A DNA stretch of 41,669 nucleotides from Lachnoclostridium sp. An181 (GCF_002160325.1 NZ_NFKJ01000019.1:1-41669), one strand, 5' to 3'. Positions 1 to 11,921 are shown, counted from the stretch's first letter. The notes: generated by a model not told the origin, from the sequence alone. Numbers and translations: made by a program.

Positions 1-183
1 TTCCTAACTTACGCCTTTTTTGAAAAATACGTCGTAGGTCTATTAAGGTTACCCTTTTGTATGAAAATCTTTTTAAAATAACTCTTGACTATTTACCAAA
101 TTGCTTTCTTTTCCACAGTCTTTGATCTGTTTTGGAAATTTATCAACACTTACGGATATCTATCCACATTTTTCTCTGATAAC

Positions 184-227
184 CAAAAATCAGGGAACGT
201 CAAAATCATGTTTTCTTTTGACATCCC
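184..227 (-). terminator. Intrinsic terminator of the dnaA-gyrA operon
   Basis: Read on the minus strand, GGGA-t-GTCAAAA pairs with TTTTGAC-gt-TCCC (plus positions 216-227 and 193-205) around a short loop. A T-rich run follows (A run 185-189 on the plus strand). It lies just past the gyrA stop and fits a rho-independent terminator. The small bulge lowers stem quality. Confidence 0.65.
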
Positions 228-239
228 CTGTACTTTCTC

Positions 240-2729
240 TTACTTGCCGCTGTCTGTATCTTCCTGTGGTCCTTCTTCCAAATCAGGAGACGCATCCCTT
301 ACTTTTGCAATACTTGCAACCACTTCACCTTCATCGAGATTGATCAGTTTTACTCCTGATGTGATCCTTCCAAGAGTGGAGATTCCGCTGCATTCCATAC
401 GGATCACGATTCCTGCTGTGTTAATGATCATGACTTCATTATCCTCATTTACTGCCTTCACACCTACCACATTCCCTGTCTTTTCTGTGATCTTATAACA
501 CTTCACACCTTTTCCGCCACGGTTTTGGCAAGTAAACTCTGAAGTCTCGGTCAATTTTCCCATACCTTTTTCTGATACGATCAATAGATATTTTCCCTGA
601 CTGTCAAGCTGCATGCCCACAATCTCATCTCTGTCGCTTAAATTCATTCCGCGCACTCCCATGGATGTTCTTCCTGTTGCACGCACATCTTTTTCGTTGA
701 AACGGATACACTGCCCGTATTTTGTCACAAGAAAGATATCTTTGTGATCATCTGTTGCTTTCACCTCAATGAGTTCATCCTCTTCCCTCAGCGTGATGGC
801 AGCAAGCCCTGTCTTTCTGACATTTGCATAATCCTCAATCGGCGTCTTCTTTACAAGCCCTCTCTTTGTGGCCATAAAAAGATAGTTTCCGGATTCAAAA
901 TCACGAATCGGTATGACCGCAGTAATCTTTTCATCAGGCTGAAGGGAAAGAAGATTGATGATCGCTGTTCCGCGGGCTGTGCGCCCTGCTTCTGGAATCT
1001 CATAGGCCTTCAGTCTGTACACACGCCCCATGTTTGTAAAGAACATAATGTAATGGTGTGTGGACGTCATAAACAGCTCTTCCACATAATCTTCATCTAT
1101 TGTCTGCATTCCCTTGATGCCTTTTCCACCACGGTTCTGGCTTTTAAAGGTATCCGTTGTCATGCGTTTGATATATCCTAATTTTGTCATCGTGATGACC
1201 ACGTTTTCTCTCGGAATCAAGTCTTCCATGGAAATATCGTAGGAATCATATCCGATCGATGTCCTTCTTTCATCCCCGTATTTTTCTGCGATGATAAGGA
1301 TCTCTTCCTTGATTACTCCCAAAAGTACTTTTCTGTCTGCGAGAATTGCTTTCAATTCCTCAATCTTCTTGATCAACTCTGCATATTCATTTTCCAGTTT
1401 TTCTCTCTCCAAACCGGTCAGAGCCCGCAGTCTCATATCCACAATAGCCTGAGCCTGCACTTCTGTGAGTTCAAACTGTCTCATCAACTCTTCTTTTGCA
1501 GTCTGCACATTTTTAGATCCTCTGATAATGCGGATGACCTCATCGATATGGTCAAGCGCAATCAAAAGACCTTTCAAAATATGAGCCCTCTCCTCTGCTT
1601 TGTTGAGATCATACTCTGTCCTTCTTGTTACAACCTCTTCCTGATGTTGTAAATAGTATTTCAACATATCCAGAAGATTTAATACTTTTGGCTCATTATT
1701 CACAAGCGCCAGCATGATGACTCCAAACGTATCCTGTAACTGCGTATGTTTGTAGAGCTGATTTAAGATAACATTTGGATTGACATCTCTTCGAAGCTCA
1801 ATACAGATTCTCATCCCTTCCCTGTTCGACTGGTCGCTCAGATCCGTGATTCCGTCCACCTTTTTGTCTCTGACAAGCTCCGCTATCTTTTCAATGAGCC
1901 TTGCTTTATTTACCATGTAAGGCAGCTCTGTCACCACGATCCGGTTCTTGCCATTTGCCATTGGTTCGATGTTTGTGACTGCACGTACTCTGATCTTTCC
2001 GCGTCCTGTTCTGTATGCCTCCTCGATTCCCCTTGTCCCAAGAATCTCTGCTCCTGTCGGAAAATCAGGTCCTTTTACGATTTCCAGGATTTCTTCCATG
2101 GTTGTTGTTTCTTTGTCAGCGATCTGGTCATCAATGATCTTTACAACAGCATAGATGACCTCCCTTAAATTGTGAGGCGGAATGTTTGTCGCCATACCTA
2201 CCGCAATGCCAGATGTACCATTCACCAAAAGATTTGGAAATCTTGCCGGAAGTACGACAGGCTCTTTTTCTGTCTCATCAAAGTTTGGTGCAAAATCCAC
2301 CGTATTTTTGTTGATGTCCGCTGTAAGCTCCATGGAAATTTTGCTCAGTCTAGCCTCTGTATAACGCATGGCCGCAGCACCGTCACCGTCCACAGAACCA
2401 AAGTTCCCGTGTCCGTCCACAAGCGGGTACCTTGTGGACCATTCCTGTGCCATGTTCACCAATGCACCATAAATAGAGCTGTCCCCATGCGGATGATATT
2501 TACCCATCGTATCACCGACGATACGGGCACATTTTCTGTGCGGCTTATCCGGACCGTTGTTCAGCTCGATCATGGAGTATAGAATTCTTCTCTGCACTGG
2601 TTTCAAACCATCTCTTACATCAGGAAGCGCTCGGGATGCAATGACGCTCATCGCATAGTCGATGTAAGATTTTTCCATTGTTTTCTGCAAGTCCACTTCA
2701 TGGACTTTATCAAAAATATTATCTTCCAT
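240..2729 (-). CDS. gyrA: DNA gyrase subunit A
   Basis: This is the breakage-reunion subunit of DNA gyrase, which with GyrB introduces negative supercoils using ATP. At 829 residues the length is normal. The N-terminal winged-helix/tower region carries the catalytic tyrosine in [11 protein letters not shown] (Y123). The C-terminal beta-pinwheel carries QNRGGKG, a GyrA-box variant. The tail is acidic (ends [12 protein letters not shown]). The start is the ATG 20 bp after gyrB, preceded by AGGAGG. It is the last gene of the leftward operon dnaA-dnaN-S4-recF-gyrB-gyrA. The quinolone-resistance region reads GDSSIYG, so the residue matching E. coli Asp87 is Gly88, while the Ser83 equivalent is kept as Ser84. 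Confidence 0.98.
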   Translation of the reverse strand: MEDNIFDKVHEVDLQKTMEKSYIDYAMSVIASRALPDVRDGLKPVQRRILYSMIELNNGPDKPHRKCARIVGDTMGKYHPHGDSSIYGALVNMAQEWSTRYPLVDGHGNFGSVDGDGAAAMRYTEARLSKISMELTADINKNTVDFAPNFDETEKEPVVLPARFPNLLVNGTSGIAVGMATNIPPHNLREVIYAVVKIIDDQIADKETTTMEEILEIVKGPDFPTGAEILGTRGIEEAYRTGRGKIRVRAVTNIEPMANGKNRIVVTELPYMVNKARLIEKIAELVRDKKVDGITDLSDQSNREGMRICIELRRDVNPNVILNQLYKHTQLQDTFGVIMLALVNNEPKVLNLLDMLKYYLQHQEEVVTRRTEYDLNKAEERAHILKGLLIALDHIDEVIRIIRGSKNVQTAKEELMRQFELTEVQAQAIVDMRLRALTGLEREKLENEYAELIKKIEELKAILADRKVLLGVIKEEILIIAEKYGDERRTSIGYDSYDISMEDLIPRENVVITMTKLGYIKRMTTDTFKSQNRGGKGIKGMQTIDEDYVEELFMTSTHHYIMFFTNMGRVYRLKAYEIPEAGRTARGTAIINLLSLQPDEKITAVIPIRDFESGNYLFMATKRGLVKKTPIEDYANVRKTGLAAITLREEDELIEVKATDDHKDIFLVTKYGQCIRFNEKDVRATGRTSMGVRGMNLSDRDEIVGMQLDSQGKYLLIVSEKGMGKLTETSEFTCQNRGGKGVKCYKITEKTGNVVGVKAVNEDNEVMIINTAGIVIRMECSGISTLGRITSGVKLINLDEGEVVASIAKVRDASPDLEEGPQEDTDSGK

Positions 2730-2749
2730 TCTTTTCCTCCTGCTCCTGA

Positions 2750-5768
<3,019 letters not shown>

Positions 5769-5780
5769 ACATACACCAAC

Positions 5781-5990
5781 TTATTTTTCAATCTTGATCT
5801 CCTGCCCTTCAAATGAGACAATGTCCCCTTTATAGAGCTTTCTCCCTCTTCTTGTTTCAATTTTCCCATTAACGCTCACAAGACCGTCTGTGATGACAAT
5901 CTTGGCATCCACGCCGCTTTCTACAAATCCGGCAGCTTTTAATGCCTGCCCAAGTTTTATGAATTCTTCTCTTAACTTTATTGTCTCCAT
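5781..5990 (-). CDS. S4-domain RNA-binding protein (YaaA/RlbA family)
   Basis: This 69-residue protein is essentially one S4 RNA-binding fold: IKLREEFIKLGQALKAAGF, then the loop and strand DGLVSVNGKIETRRGRKLYKGD. Such proteins sit between dnaN and recF in many Firmicutes. The B. subtilis homologue (YaaA/RlbA) has been linked to large ribosomal subunit maturation. The gene is 9 bp after dnaN and 12 bp before recF, so it is co-transcribed. The family call is secure; the precise function is inferred from homologues. Confidence 0.9.
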   Translation of the reverse strand: METIKLREEFIKLGQALKAAGFVESGVDAKIVITDGLVSVNGKIETRRGRKLYKGDIVSFEGQEIKIEK

Positions 5991-5999
5991 ATTTTCCTC

Positions 6000-7109
6000 C
6001 TATACCGCGGCATTAAAATTTACAGGAAGAATCAGATAGATATAACTTTCCTTTTCATCCTTAATGAAACAAGGAGCCTTTGGATTCATCAGATATAAAT
6101 CAACTTCTTCATCGTCAATGACACGCAGAGCGTCGATTAAGAACTTTGGATTAAAACCGATCAGTAAATCCTTTCCTTCTTTCTCGATCAATATCTCCTC
6201 ATCCATGGAGCCAATCTGAGATTTCATCTTTAACTCCATCACGCCGTCCAGAATGTTGATAATGATCGGCTTTTTATCTCCTTCCTTTACAAGAAGAGTC
6301 GCACGGTCAATACAGTTCAAAAACTCTTTTTTATTGATCCTCACCTTTGTTCCATAATCATTGGAGAGCATCTGCTCAATTCTGAAATACTCTCCTTCGA
6401 TCAGACGGGATACAACAAGGGTCTGTTCAAACTCAAATACAATATGATTGTCTGTAAAATAAATATATACATCTTTGTCTGTGTCGCCTGAAAGGATTTT
6501 GCTGATTTCCATAAGTGTCTTTCCAGGAACGACAACCTTTTTGTCTTCACACTCTTCCTTTAATTCAATTTTTCTTATGGAAATCCTGTGCCCATCCAGA
6601 GAAACTACTTTCAGAATATTATCACAAATTTCAAATAATTCTCCGGTCATTAATTTGTTGCTGTCATTGTCTGCAATAGAAAATATTGTCTGTCTTATAA
6701 TTTCTTTTAAAGTAAATTGAGAGATTATTACAGGTGTATTCTTTTCAATGTATGGTAAATAAGAAAAGTCCTCCCCTGGTTTTCCTGACAGCTGAAAGAC
6801 TGACTTTTCACAAGTAATTGTTGTCTGATAATTTTCGGAAGTTTCAATTGTTATTTCACTATCCGGCAGTTTTCTTACAATATCGGAAAACAGTCTTGCA
6901 TCAATGGCTATCATGCCTTTTTGTGAAATGTTTCCTTCTATCACTGTTTCGATTCCAAGTTCCATATCATTGGCTGTGAGCTTAATGATATCAGTTGTAG
7001 CATCTATTAAGATACATTCCAAAATCGGCATTGTTGTTTTTGTAGGAACTGCTTTGGATACAATACTTACGCCTTTTGATAAATTTGATTTCGTGCAAAT
7101 GATTTTCAT
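6000..7109 (-). CDS. dnaN: DNA polymerase III sliding clamp (beta subunit)
   Basis: The beta clamp dimerises as a ring on DNA and tethers DNA polymerase III. The protein has 369 residues in three repeated clamp domains and begins MKIICTKSNLSKGVSIVSKAVP. The C-terminal segment YLILPVNFNAAV is typical of the protein-binding pocket region. The frame stays open upstream to 7322, but the start at 7109 is preferred. It has GAAGGGAG about 9 nt upstream and gives the normal family length, and the upstream extension has no clamp similarity. It follows dnaA in the same direction across a 284-bp spacer with DnaA boxes. Confidence 0.97.
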   Translation of the reverse strand: MKIICTKSNLSKGVSIVSKAVPTKTTMPILECILIDATTDIIKLTANDMELGIETVIEGNISQKGMIAIDARLFSDIVRKLPDSEITIETSENYQTTITCEKSVFQLSGKPGEDFSYLPYIEKNTPVIISQFTLKEIIRQTIFSIADNDSNKLMTGELFEICDNILKVVSLDGHRISIRKIELKEECEDKKVVVPGKTLMEISKILSGDTDKDVYIYFTDNHIVFEFEQTLVVSRLIEGEYFRIEQMLSNDYGTKVRINKKEFLNCIDRATLLVKEGDKKPIIINILDGVMELKMKSQIGSMDEEILIEKEGKDLLIGFNPKFLIDALRVIDDEEVDLYLMNPKAPCFIKDEKESYIYLILPVNFNAAV

Positions 7110-7393
7110 TGTGTATAACTCCCTTCGGGTCTTTATTAATGAATAAATATATAAAATAATCCGCATTCGCCGTAGTAGGGGCTGTGGATATGTTAATAAG
7201 TGCCTGAAGGCCTTAAAAATCAAGGCTTTCAGAAAATGATAACCTTGTGGAAATGCGATTGAAAACCATGGGATAAACTTTGGATAACAAAAAGCCATTT
7301 TTAAGGCATTTTGATAACTCAAAATTTATACACATGGTTATCTTCATAGTTTGGGTATATTTCCACAGTCTGTCCAAAAATTATCCACATTTT
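7110..7393. promoter_or_regulatory. dnaA-dnaN spacer with DnaA boxes (possible second origin element)
   Basis: This 284-bp spacer has a perfect DnaA box TTATCCACA at 7381-7389 and TTATACACA at 7326-7334, which fits TTATNCACA. On the other strand TGTGGATAT lies at 7183-7191 (one mismatch). An 11-bp imperfect inverted repeat (7204-7214 with 7222-7232) lies in the middle. Several Firmicutes have a bipartite origin with boxes on both sides of dnaA, so this may be the downstream half or an autoregulatory region. The dnaN promoter must also lie here, but I could not place it with confidence. Confidence 0.6.
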
Positions 7394-8803
7394 TTAAACA
7401 GGGTTAATTTTCTTCTTAATAATGTTGATCGTATTGTTTAAAGTTTCGTTCGTCTTTAAGTCTGCTGTAATTTTATCCACACCATAACTAATAGTAGAAT
7501 GATCCTTGCCTCCAAGAATGATACCGATGGATTTTAAAGGAGTATCTGTCATTGTTCGGATGAGGTACATGGCAATCTGCCGCGGCACAGCAATATCAGA
7601 ATTTCGCTTACTGCTCTTCAAATCTGCAATCGTAACATCAAAATGTTCAGATACCGTATCCAGGATAAGTTCCGGAGTAATCTGTCGGTTTTCATCCGGG
7701 GATATGATATCTTTTAGAGCCTCAGCCGCGAGATTGATGTCAATTACTTTTGTTTTGTTTAATTTGTATAAGGCAATCAGTTTATTAAGAGAGCCTTCAA
7801 GTTCACGGATATTTGATTTTACATTAGAAGCAATGTACTGCATAACATCGTTCGGAATATTATATCGTTCCAGTCCGTCCAATTCGATCTTCTTAAGAAG
7901 AATCGCCATTCTTGTTTCATAATCCGGTGACTGAATGTCCGCGATCAGACCCCATTCAAAACGGGTCCGCAGGCGTGCTTCCAGTGTTTCGATGTCTTTT
8001 GGCGGTTTATCACTGGAGAGGATGATCTGCTTTCCGGAAACATGAAGATGGTTGAAAGTGTGGAAAAATTCTTCCTGTGTACTTTCTTTACCTATAATAA
8101 ACTGAACGTCGTCGATAAGAAGGACGTCATTGCTGCGATATTTTTCACGAAATGCATTGATGGCGGACTCATTTCCGGTCCTTCCGCTTTTCAATGCGTC
8201 GATCAGTTCATTCGTAAATGTCTCACTTGTAACGTAGAGTACTTTCTTTGATGGGTCTTTTTCTAATATGAAGTGAGCGATGGAGTGCATAAGGTGTGTT
8301 TTCCCCAATCCAACACCTCCGTACAGGAACAAAGGGTTGTAAACTTCCCCCGGTGATTCTGCCACCGCAAGTGATGCTGCGTGAGCAAAATTATTATTAT
8401 TGCCCACGACAAAAGTATCAAACGTATATTTTGGATTTAAATTTGCCTTTTCAATCAGACTTTTCCTTTTACGTTTGACTGTTTTTGTCTCTTCCTGCTC
8501 AGCTGGTGTGTTTTCCACATCGTTTTCTTCATTATTAAGTTCCGGGTATTCATCTTCTGTAATGAATCTGACATGATATTCGGTGCCAGTGATTTCTGCA
8601 ATACAGACTTCAAGAGGGATGGCATACTTAAACTTAATATGTTCTATGCTCCCTTTTAAGTTCACAGAAATGTATACCGTATCGTCCTGCACACGGTATA
8701 CTTTCATCGGAAGAATCCAGGTCTTATAAGAAATATTGGTCAAGCAGTATTCTACTTTTAATTTTTCAATGATTTCAGGCCATTTTTCTTCAACAATATT
8801 CAT
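7394..8803 (-). CDS. dnaA: Chromosomal replication initiator protein DnaA
   Basis: DnaA binds DnaA boxes and opens the origin. It has 469 residues. Domain I (about 1-80, EEKWPEIIEKLK) is followed by a charged linker (about 85-118, rich in E/K). The AAA+ domain has Walker A GGVGLGKTH at 162-170 and Walker B VLLIDDVQF. The C-terminal DNA-binding domain IV contains GGKDHSTISYGVDKI. The frame is open back to 8950, but the ATG at 8801-8803 has AGGAG at normal spacing and gives the family N-terminus MNIVEEKWPE. It is the first gene of the leftward operon and lies directly beside the origin spacer. Confidence 0.98.
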   Translation of the reverse strand: MNIVEEKWPEIIEKLKVEYCLTNISYKTWILPMKVYRVQDDTVYISVNLKGSIEHIKFKYAIPLEVCIAEITGTEYHVRFITEDEYPELNNEENDVENTPAEQEETKTVKRKRKSLIEKANLNPKYTFDTFVVGNNNNFAHAASLAVAESPGEVYNPLFLYGGVGLGKTHLMHSIAHFILEKDPSKKVLYVTSETFTNELIDALKSGRTGNESAINAFREKYRSNDVLLIDDVQFIIGKESTQEEFFHTFNHLHVSGKQIILSSDKPPKDIETLEARLRTRFEWGLIADIQSPDYETRMAILLKKIELDGLERYNIPNDVMQYIASNVKSNIRELEGSLNKLIALYKLNKTKVIDINLAAEALKDIISPDENRQITPELILDTVSEHFDVTIADLKSSKRNSDIAVPRQIAMYLIRTMTDTPLKSIGIILGGKDHSTISYGVDKITADLKTNETLNNTINIIKKKINPV

Positions 8804-8847
8804 TGTAATAACTCCTAATGTACAAAATTCAATAAATTCACGACTAT

Positions 8848-8876
8848 ATTGTACATCAAAACAGGTTTGAAGGCAA
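8848..8876 (-). promoter_or_regulatory. Predicted dnaA promoter
   Basis: On the minus strand a -35 TTGCCT (8871-8876) and a -10 TACAAT (8848-8853) are separated by 17 nt, about 45 nt upstream of the dnaA start. The -10 lies inside the right arm of an inverted repeat, ATGTACAA (8818-8825) with TTGTACAT (8849-8856), which could be a regulator site. Call from sequence match only. Confidence 0.5.
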
Positions 8877-8975
8877 TCCAAATAAATGTGAATAACTATT
8901 TTCCCACTATCCACAGCGATTTTAAGGCCTATTTTCCACATAAAATACATTTATAAACACATTATCCTGAGATAA

Positions 8976-9034
8976 TCCACAGGAAATCCACAAGTTATCC
9001 ACAATTTGTTGATAACTTGTGGATTTCCTGTGGA
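8976..9034. repeat. 59-bp near-perfect palindrome with DnaA boxes in oriC
   Basis: Positions 8976-8999 pair exactly with 9011-9034 (24 bp each). The inner 9001-9004 pairs with 9006-9009 around T9005, and only 9000/9010 mismatch. Each arm carries box-like TCCACA elements. The left arm runs into the perfect DnaA box TTATCCACA (8995-9003). The dyad could present DnaA boxes symmetrically or extrude as a cruciform. Confidence 0.9.
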
Positions 9035-9077
9035 AAAAATGAGGAATAAAATAACTTTGAAAAATATGATGTTTGGC

Positions 9078-9106
9078 TTGACTTTAAAAGTATTTTTTAC
9101 TATAAT
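9078..9106 (+). promoter_or_regulatory. rpmH promoter
   Basis: A -35 TTGACT (9078-9083) and a perfect -10 TATAAT (9101-9106) are separated by 17 nt, 64 nt upstream of the rpmH start. This is a strong sigma-A-type promoter, as expected for a ribosomal protein operon next to the origin. Confidence 0.8.
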
Positions 9107-9170
9107 CAAAACTGATGTTTTACGAGTAAATGGTAAATATGAATGAAAATAAACTAGGAGGTGGATATCA

Positions 9171-9305
9171 ATGAAGATGACATTCCAACCAAAAAAAAGA
9201 TCCAGATCAAAAGTTCATGGATTCAGAGCGAGAATGAGCACAGCCGGTGGAAGAAAAGTATTGGCTGCAAGAAGAGCTAAAGGAAGAAAACAGTTATCAG
9301 CGTAG
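9171..9305 (+). CDS. rpmH: Large ribosomal subunit protein bL34
   Basis: This 44-residue, very basic protein of the large ribosomal subunit begins [20 protein letters not shown] and ends in the typical [19 protein letters not shown] lies 7 nt before the ATG. It is the first gene to the right of oriC, followed by rnpA, the near-universal bacterial order. The length equals the family norm. Confidence 0.97.
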   Translation: MKMTFQPKKRSRSKVHGFRARMSTAGGRKVLAARRAKGRKQLSA

Positions 9306-9338
9306 GCCGCAGGTTTGTGGCCTTTTCTTCTTTCTTTT
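9305..9338 (+). terminator. Terminator-like hairpin between rpmH and rnpA
   Basis: GGCCGCA (9305-9311) pairs with TGTGGCC (9316-9322) around GGTT, with one G-U pair. A T-rich tract at 9323-9338 follows. It starts at the last base of the rpmH stop codon. A leaky terminator here would let bL34 be made in excess over RnpA from the shared promoter. Confidence 0.5.
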
Positions 9339-9356
9339 TCAATCAGGAGAAAATAT

Positions 9357-9692
9357 ATGAAATTTTCCGATTCATTAAAGAAAAACAAGGATTTTCAGAT
9401 TGTATATCAAAAAGGAAAATCCTATGCTAATAAATATCTCGTTATGTATATAAGAAGCAATGCACTTCAAATGAACAGAATTGGGATTTCTGCAAGTAAA
9501 AAAGTAGGAAATAGTGTAGTAAGACATCGGATGACAAGACTTGTAAGAGAAAGTTATCGTCTTTCAGAAGAAAAATTTAAGTGCGGATATGATATCGTAG
9601 TGATCGTAAGGACTACTGCAAAAGGAAAATCGTACCATGAAATTGAAAAGGCATTGCTGCACTTGGGAAAACTTCATAATATAATCATGTAG
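9357..9692 (+). CDS. rnpA: Ribonuclease P protein component
   Basis: This is the protein subunit of RNase P, which with the RNA subunit removes 5' leaders from pre-tRNAs. It has 111 residues. The N-terminus MKFSDSLKKNKDFQIVYQKGKSYAN and the basic helix GNSVVRHRMTRLVRE match the family; RHRMTR replaces the usual RNR-type motif. A TTG at 9315 would extend the frame by 14 residues. The ATG at 9357 is preferred because AGGAG precedes it and the protein then begins at the conserved segment. It lies 51 bp after rpmH and 31 bp before yidD. Confidence 0.95.
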   Translation: MKFSDSLKKNKDFQIVYQKGKSYANKYLVMYIRSNALQMNRIGISASKKVGNSVVRHRMTRLVRESYRLSEEKFKCGYDIVVIVRTTAKGKSYHEIEKALLHLGKLHNIIM

Positions 9693-9723
9693 TGAAGAAT
9701 ATTTGATGGAGTGACGTATCATA

Positions 9724-9936
9724 ATGAAAAAGTTGATGATAACATTGATTCGTTTTTATCAGAAATATTTATCAGGATTAAAGAGGACATCAACTTGTAA
9801 ATATTTTCCTACCTGCTCTCAGTATGCTGTGGAAGCGATAGAAAAATATGGAGCAGTAAAAGGCGGACTGCTTGCAGCATGGAGGATATTGCGTTGTAAT
9901 CCATTTTCGAAGGGAGGGTACGACCCGGTACCTTGA
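9724..9936 (+). CDS. yidD: Membrane protein insertion efficiency factor YidD
   Basis: This small 70-residue protein helps YidC-dependent membrane insertion and is thought to sit at the inner face of the membrane. The family signature is clear: YQKYLS, then [19 protein letters not shown] and [17 protein letters not shown], with the conserved cysteines. It lies between rnpA and yidC, its usual place. GGAGTG precedes the ATG. Confidence 0.95.
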   Translation: MKKLMITLIRFYQKYLSGLKRTSTCKYFPTCSQYAVEAIEKYGAVKGGLLAAWRILRCNPFSKGGYDPVP

Positions 9937-10026
9937 TTGATAAGTGGTGAAAAATAAATAGCATGCTTTGTGTTATTTGTCGATAAACAAAGAAGTTCAC
10001 ATTGAAAAAATGGAGGAAATAATTTT

Positions 10027-11085
10027 ATGACAGGTGTTTTATTGAGTGCTGCAAACTGGCCGATCGTAGGACAGATCGCATGGCTCTTGGGTAAGTTTAT
10101 CAATCTTATCTACACATCATTGGACAATTTGCTTGGAAGTTTTGACACCGGACTTGTCGGGATTTCGGTCATTATTTTCACAATTGTTGTCTATACATGT
10201 CTACTGCCATTGACGATCAAGCAGCAGAGAAGTGCAAAGATGTCTGCTGTCATGAACCCTGAGATTCAGGCAGTTCAGAAGAAATACAAAGGTAAAACTG
10301 ATCAGGTTTCCATGATGCGTCAGCAGGAAGAGATGCGTCAGGTTTATGATAAATATGGAACATCCATGATGGGAGGATGTCTTCCCCTTTTGATTCAGAT
10401 GCCGTTCCTGTTTGCATTGTATCCGGTTGTCAGCAACGTGGAACAGTATGTGCCGGCTGTAAAAAGTGCTCCGGAAGCAGTAAACCGTTTTATTACGATT
10501 CCAAATCTGGCGGTTTCTCCGCTTGAGATGATTTCAAGAAAATCAGAATTTGGTCTTCCTGCAATTTTGATCGTAATTACTGCGATAGCGATTCCGGTGC
10601 TTGCATGGTTATCTCAGTTTTTAAATATCAAACTTTCTCAGGCTGTTTCCGGACAGCAGAACAGCAGCGATAATCCGTTGGCGGGTTCTATGAAGACTAT
10701 GAATATGACAATGCCGATCTTTTCAGCAGTCATGGTATTTTCATTGCCTTCCGGTATTGGTCTGTACTGGATCGTAAGTGCGGTTGTCCGTTCCGTACAG
10801 CAAGTATTTATCAACAGTCATCTGAAAAAGATTTCAGTGGAAGATTTGATTGAGAAAAACAAAGAGAAGGCAGCAAAGAAACGTGAAAAACGTGGAGAAA
10901 AGGCGGAAAAAATTAATGCAATGGCTCAGGCAAACACAAAGAAGATCAAAGAGCCTGTGTCAAAAGTAACATCTGAAGAGAAAGAAGAAAAATTAAAACA
11001 AGCTGCGAAGAAGGCAGAGAATGCTAAAGCAGGGAGCCTTGCATCAAAGGCAAATATGGTGAAAAGATTTAATGATAGTAAATAA
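10027..11085 (+). CDS. yidC: Membrane protein insertase YidC/OxaA
   Basis: This Oxa1-family insertase acts alone or with SecYEG. It has 352 residues. A first hydrophobic segment lies near 15-40, then TM segments near 45-65, about 118-140, 178-198 and 230-255. The family segments SVIIFTIVVYTCLLPLTIKQ and MMGGCLPLLIQMPFLFALYPV are present. A Lys/Glu-rich cytoplasmic tail of about 80 residues follows, usual in Gram-positive YidC. There is no obvious lipobox. GGAGG lies about 10 nt before the start. It is in one operon with yidD and jag. Confidence 0.96.
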   Translation: MTGVLLSAANWPIVGQIAWLLGKFINLIYTSLDNLLGSFDTGLVGISVIIFTIVVYTCLLPLTIKQQRSAKMSAVMNPEIQAVQKKYKGKTDQVSMMRQQEEMRQVYDKYGTSMMGGCLPLLIQMPFLFALYPVVSNVEQYVPAVKSAPEAVNRFITIPNLAVSPLEMISRKSEFGLPAILIVITAIAIPVLAWLSQFLNIKLSQAVSGQQNSSDNPLAGSMKTMNMTMPIFSAVMVFSLPSGIGLYWIVSAVVRSVQQVFINSHLKKISVEDLIEKNKEKAAKKREKRGEKAEKINAMAQANTKKIKEPVSKVTSEEKEEKLKQAAKKAENAKAGSLASKANMVKRFNDSK

Positions 11086-11122
11086 ATCCCGGTTTCTCAT
11101 TTATTCGAGGAGGAAAGTGTAG

Positions 11123-11905
11123 ATGAGTGAAATTACAGTATCAGCAAAAACATTAAGTGATGCCATTACAGAGGCATTGATTCAGTTAGGGATTACAAGC
11201 GACCAGTTAGAGTACGATGTGATTGAAAAAGGCAGCGCAGGATTTTTGGGGATTGGAAGCAGACAGGCTGTTATTCGTGCTTGGAAAAAAGAAGTAAAAG
11301 AAGAAACAGTGGAAGAAATCATCCAGAAAGAGCTGGTAAAACCGGTTGAAAGAGAAATAATACGTGAAGAAAAGAAAAAACCGGTAAAACAAGCTGAAAA
11401 ACCAGCGGTTGAGAAAAAAGCAGAGGAAACAGTGGTTTCAAAGGTTGAAGAGAAGTCAAAGGAAGAGTGCGAAAAGTTCTTAAAGGATGTATTAAGAGCA
11501 ATGGGTATGGATGTAAAGCTGACCTCAACCGTGGACGAAGATGGGGCTCTCAACATAGAAATGGAAGGAGAGCATATGGGAATCCTGATCGGAAAAAGAG
11601 GACAGACGTTGGATTCCTTACAGTATCTTGCAAACCGCGTAGCCAATAAATATCAGGAAGGCTATGTGCGTGTAAAGCTGGATACAGAAAATTACCGTCA
11701 GAGAAGAAAAGAGACTCTTGAAAATCTGGCAAAGAATATTGCGTACAAAGTAAAAAGAACGAAAAAACCGGTTTACCTGGAGCCAATGAATCCGTATGAA
11801 AGAAGGATTATTCATTCTGCTCTTCAGGCGGACAGATATGTCAATACACATAGTGAAGGGGAAGAACCTTACAGACGTGTGGTAGTAACACCGATAAGAA
11901 AATAA
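11123..11905 (+). CDS. jag: RNA-binding cell-elongation regulator Jag/EloR (KhpB)
   Basis: This 260-residue protein has three parts: a Jag_N domain (about 1-55, with GSAGFLGIGSRQA), a charged Lys/Glu linker (about 55-110), and a KH-II domain (MGILIGKRGQTLDSLQYLANR, about 150-185) followed by an R3H domain (MNPYERRIIHSALQ, then EEPYRRVVVTPIRK). Jag/EloR/KhpB pairs with KhpA and binds RNA; in streptococci it controls elongation. Position after yidC is standard. A terminator follows, ending the rpmH operon. Confidence 0.94.
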   Translation: MSEITVSAKTLSDAITEALIQLGITSDQLEYDVIEKGSAGFLGIGSRQAVIRAWKKEVKEETVEEIIQKELVKPVEREIIREEKKKPVKQAEKPAVEKKAEETVVSKVEEKSKEECEKFLKDVLRAMGMDVKLTSTVDEDGALNIEMEGEHMGILIGKRGQTLDSLQYLANRVANKYQEGYVRVKLDTENYRQRRKETLENLAKNIAYKVKRTKKPVYLEPMNPYERRIIHSALQADRYVNTHSEGEEPYRRVVVTPIRK

Positions 11906-11921
11906 GACGGCAAAAATAAGG

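Larger units (their letters stand above)
8804..9170. other. Replication origin spacer (oriC) between dnaA and rpmH
   Basis: This 367-bp gene-free, AT-rich stretch separates the divergent dnaA and rpmH. It holds one perfect DnaA box (8995-9003). One-mismatch boxes lie at 8907-8915, 8932-8940 and 8973-8981 on the plus strand and at 9029-9037 on the minus strand, with weaker AAATCCACA copies at 8984-8992 and (inverted) 9018-9026. A 59-bp palindrome is centred on 9005. The predicted dnaA promoter (8848-8876) and rpmH promoter (9078-9106) point outward. Gene direction switches here, as expected at a bidirectional origin. Confidence 0.88.

Noticed and set aside
7110-7322. 71-residue N-terminal extension of the DnaN frame
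   Set aside because: It has no clamp similarity, and a good ribosome binding site lies at the 7109 start, which gives the normal length. The extension would cross the DnaA-box spacer.
8804-8950. 49-residue N-terminal extension of the DnaA frame
   Set aside because: It runs through the predicted dnaA promoter, while AGGAG and the family N-terminus place the start at 8803.
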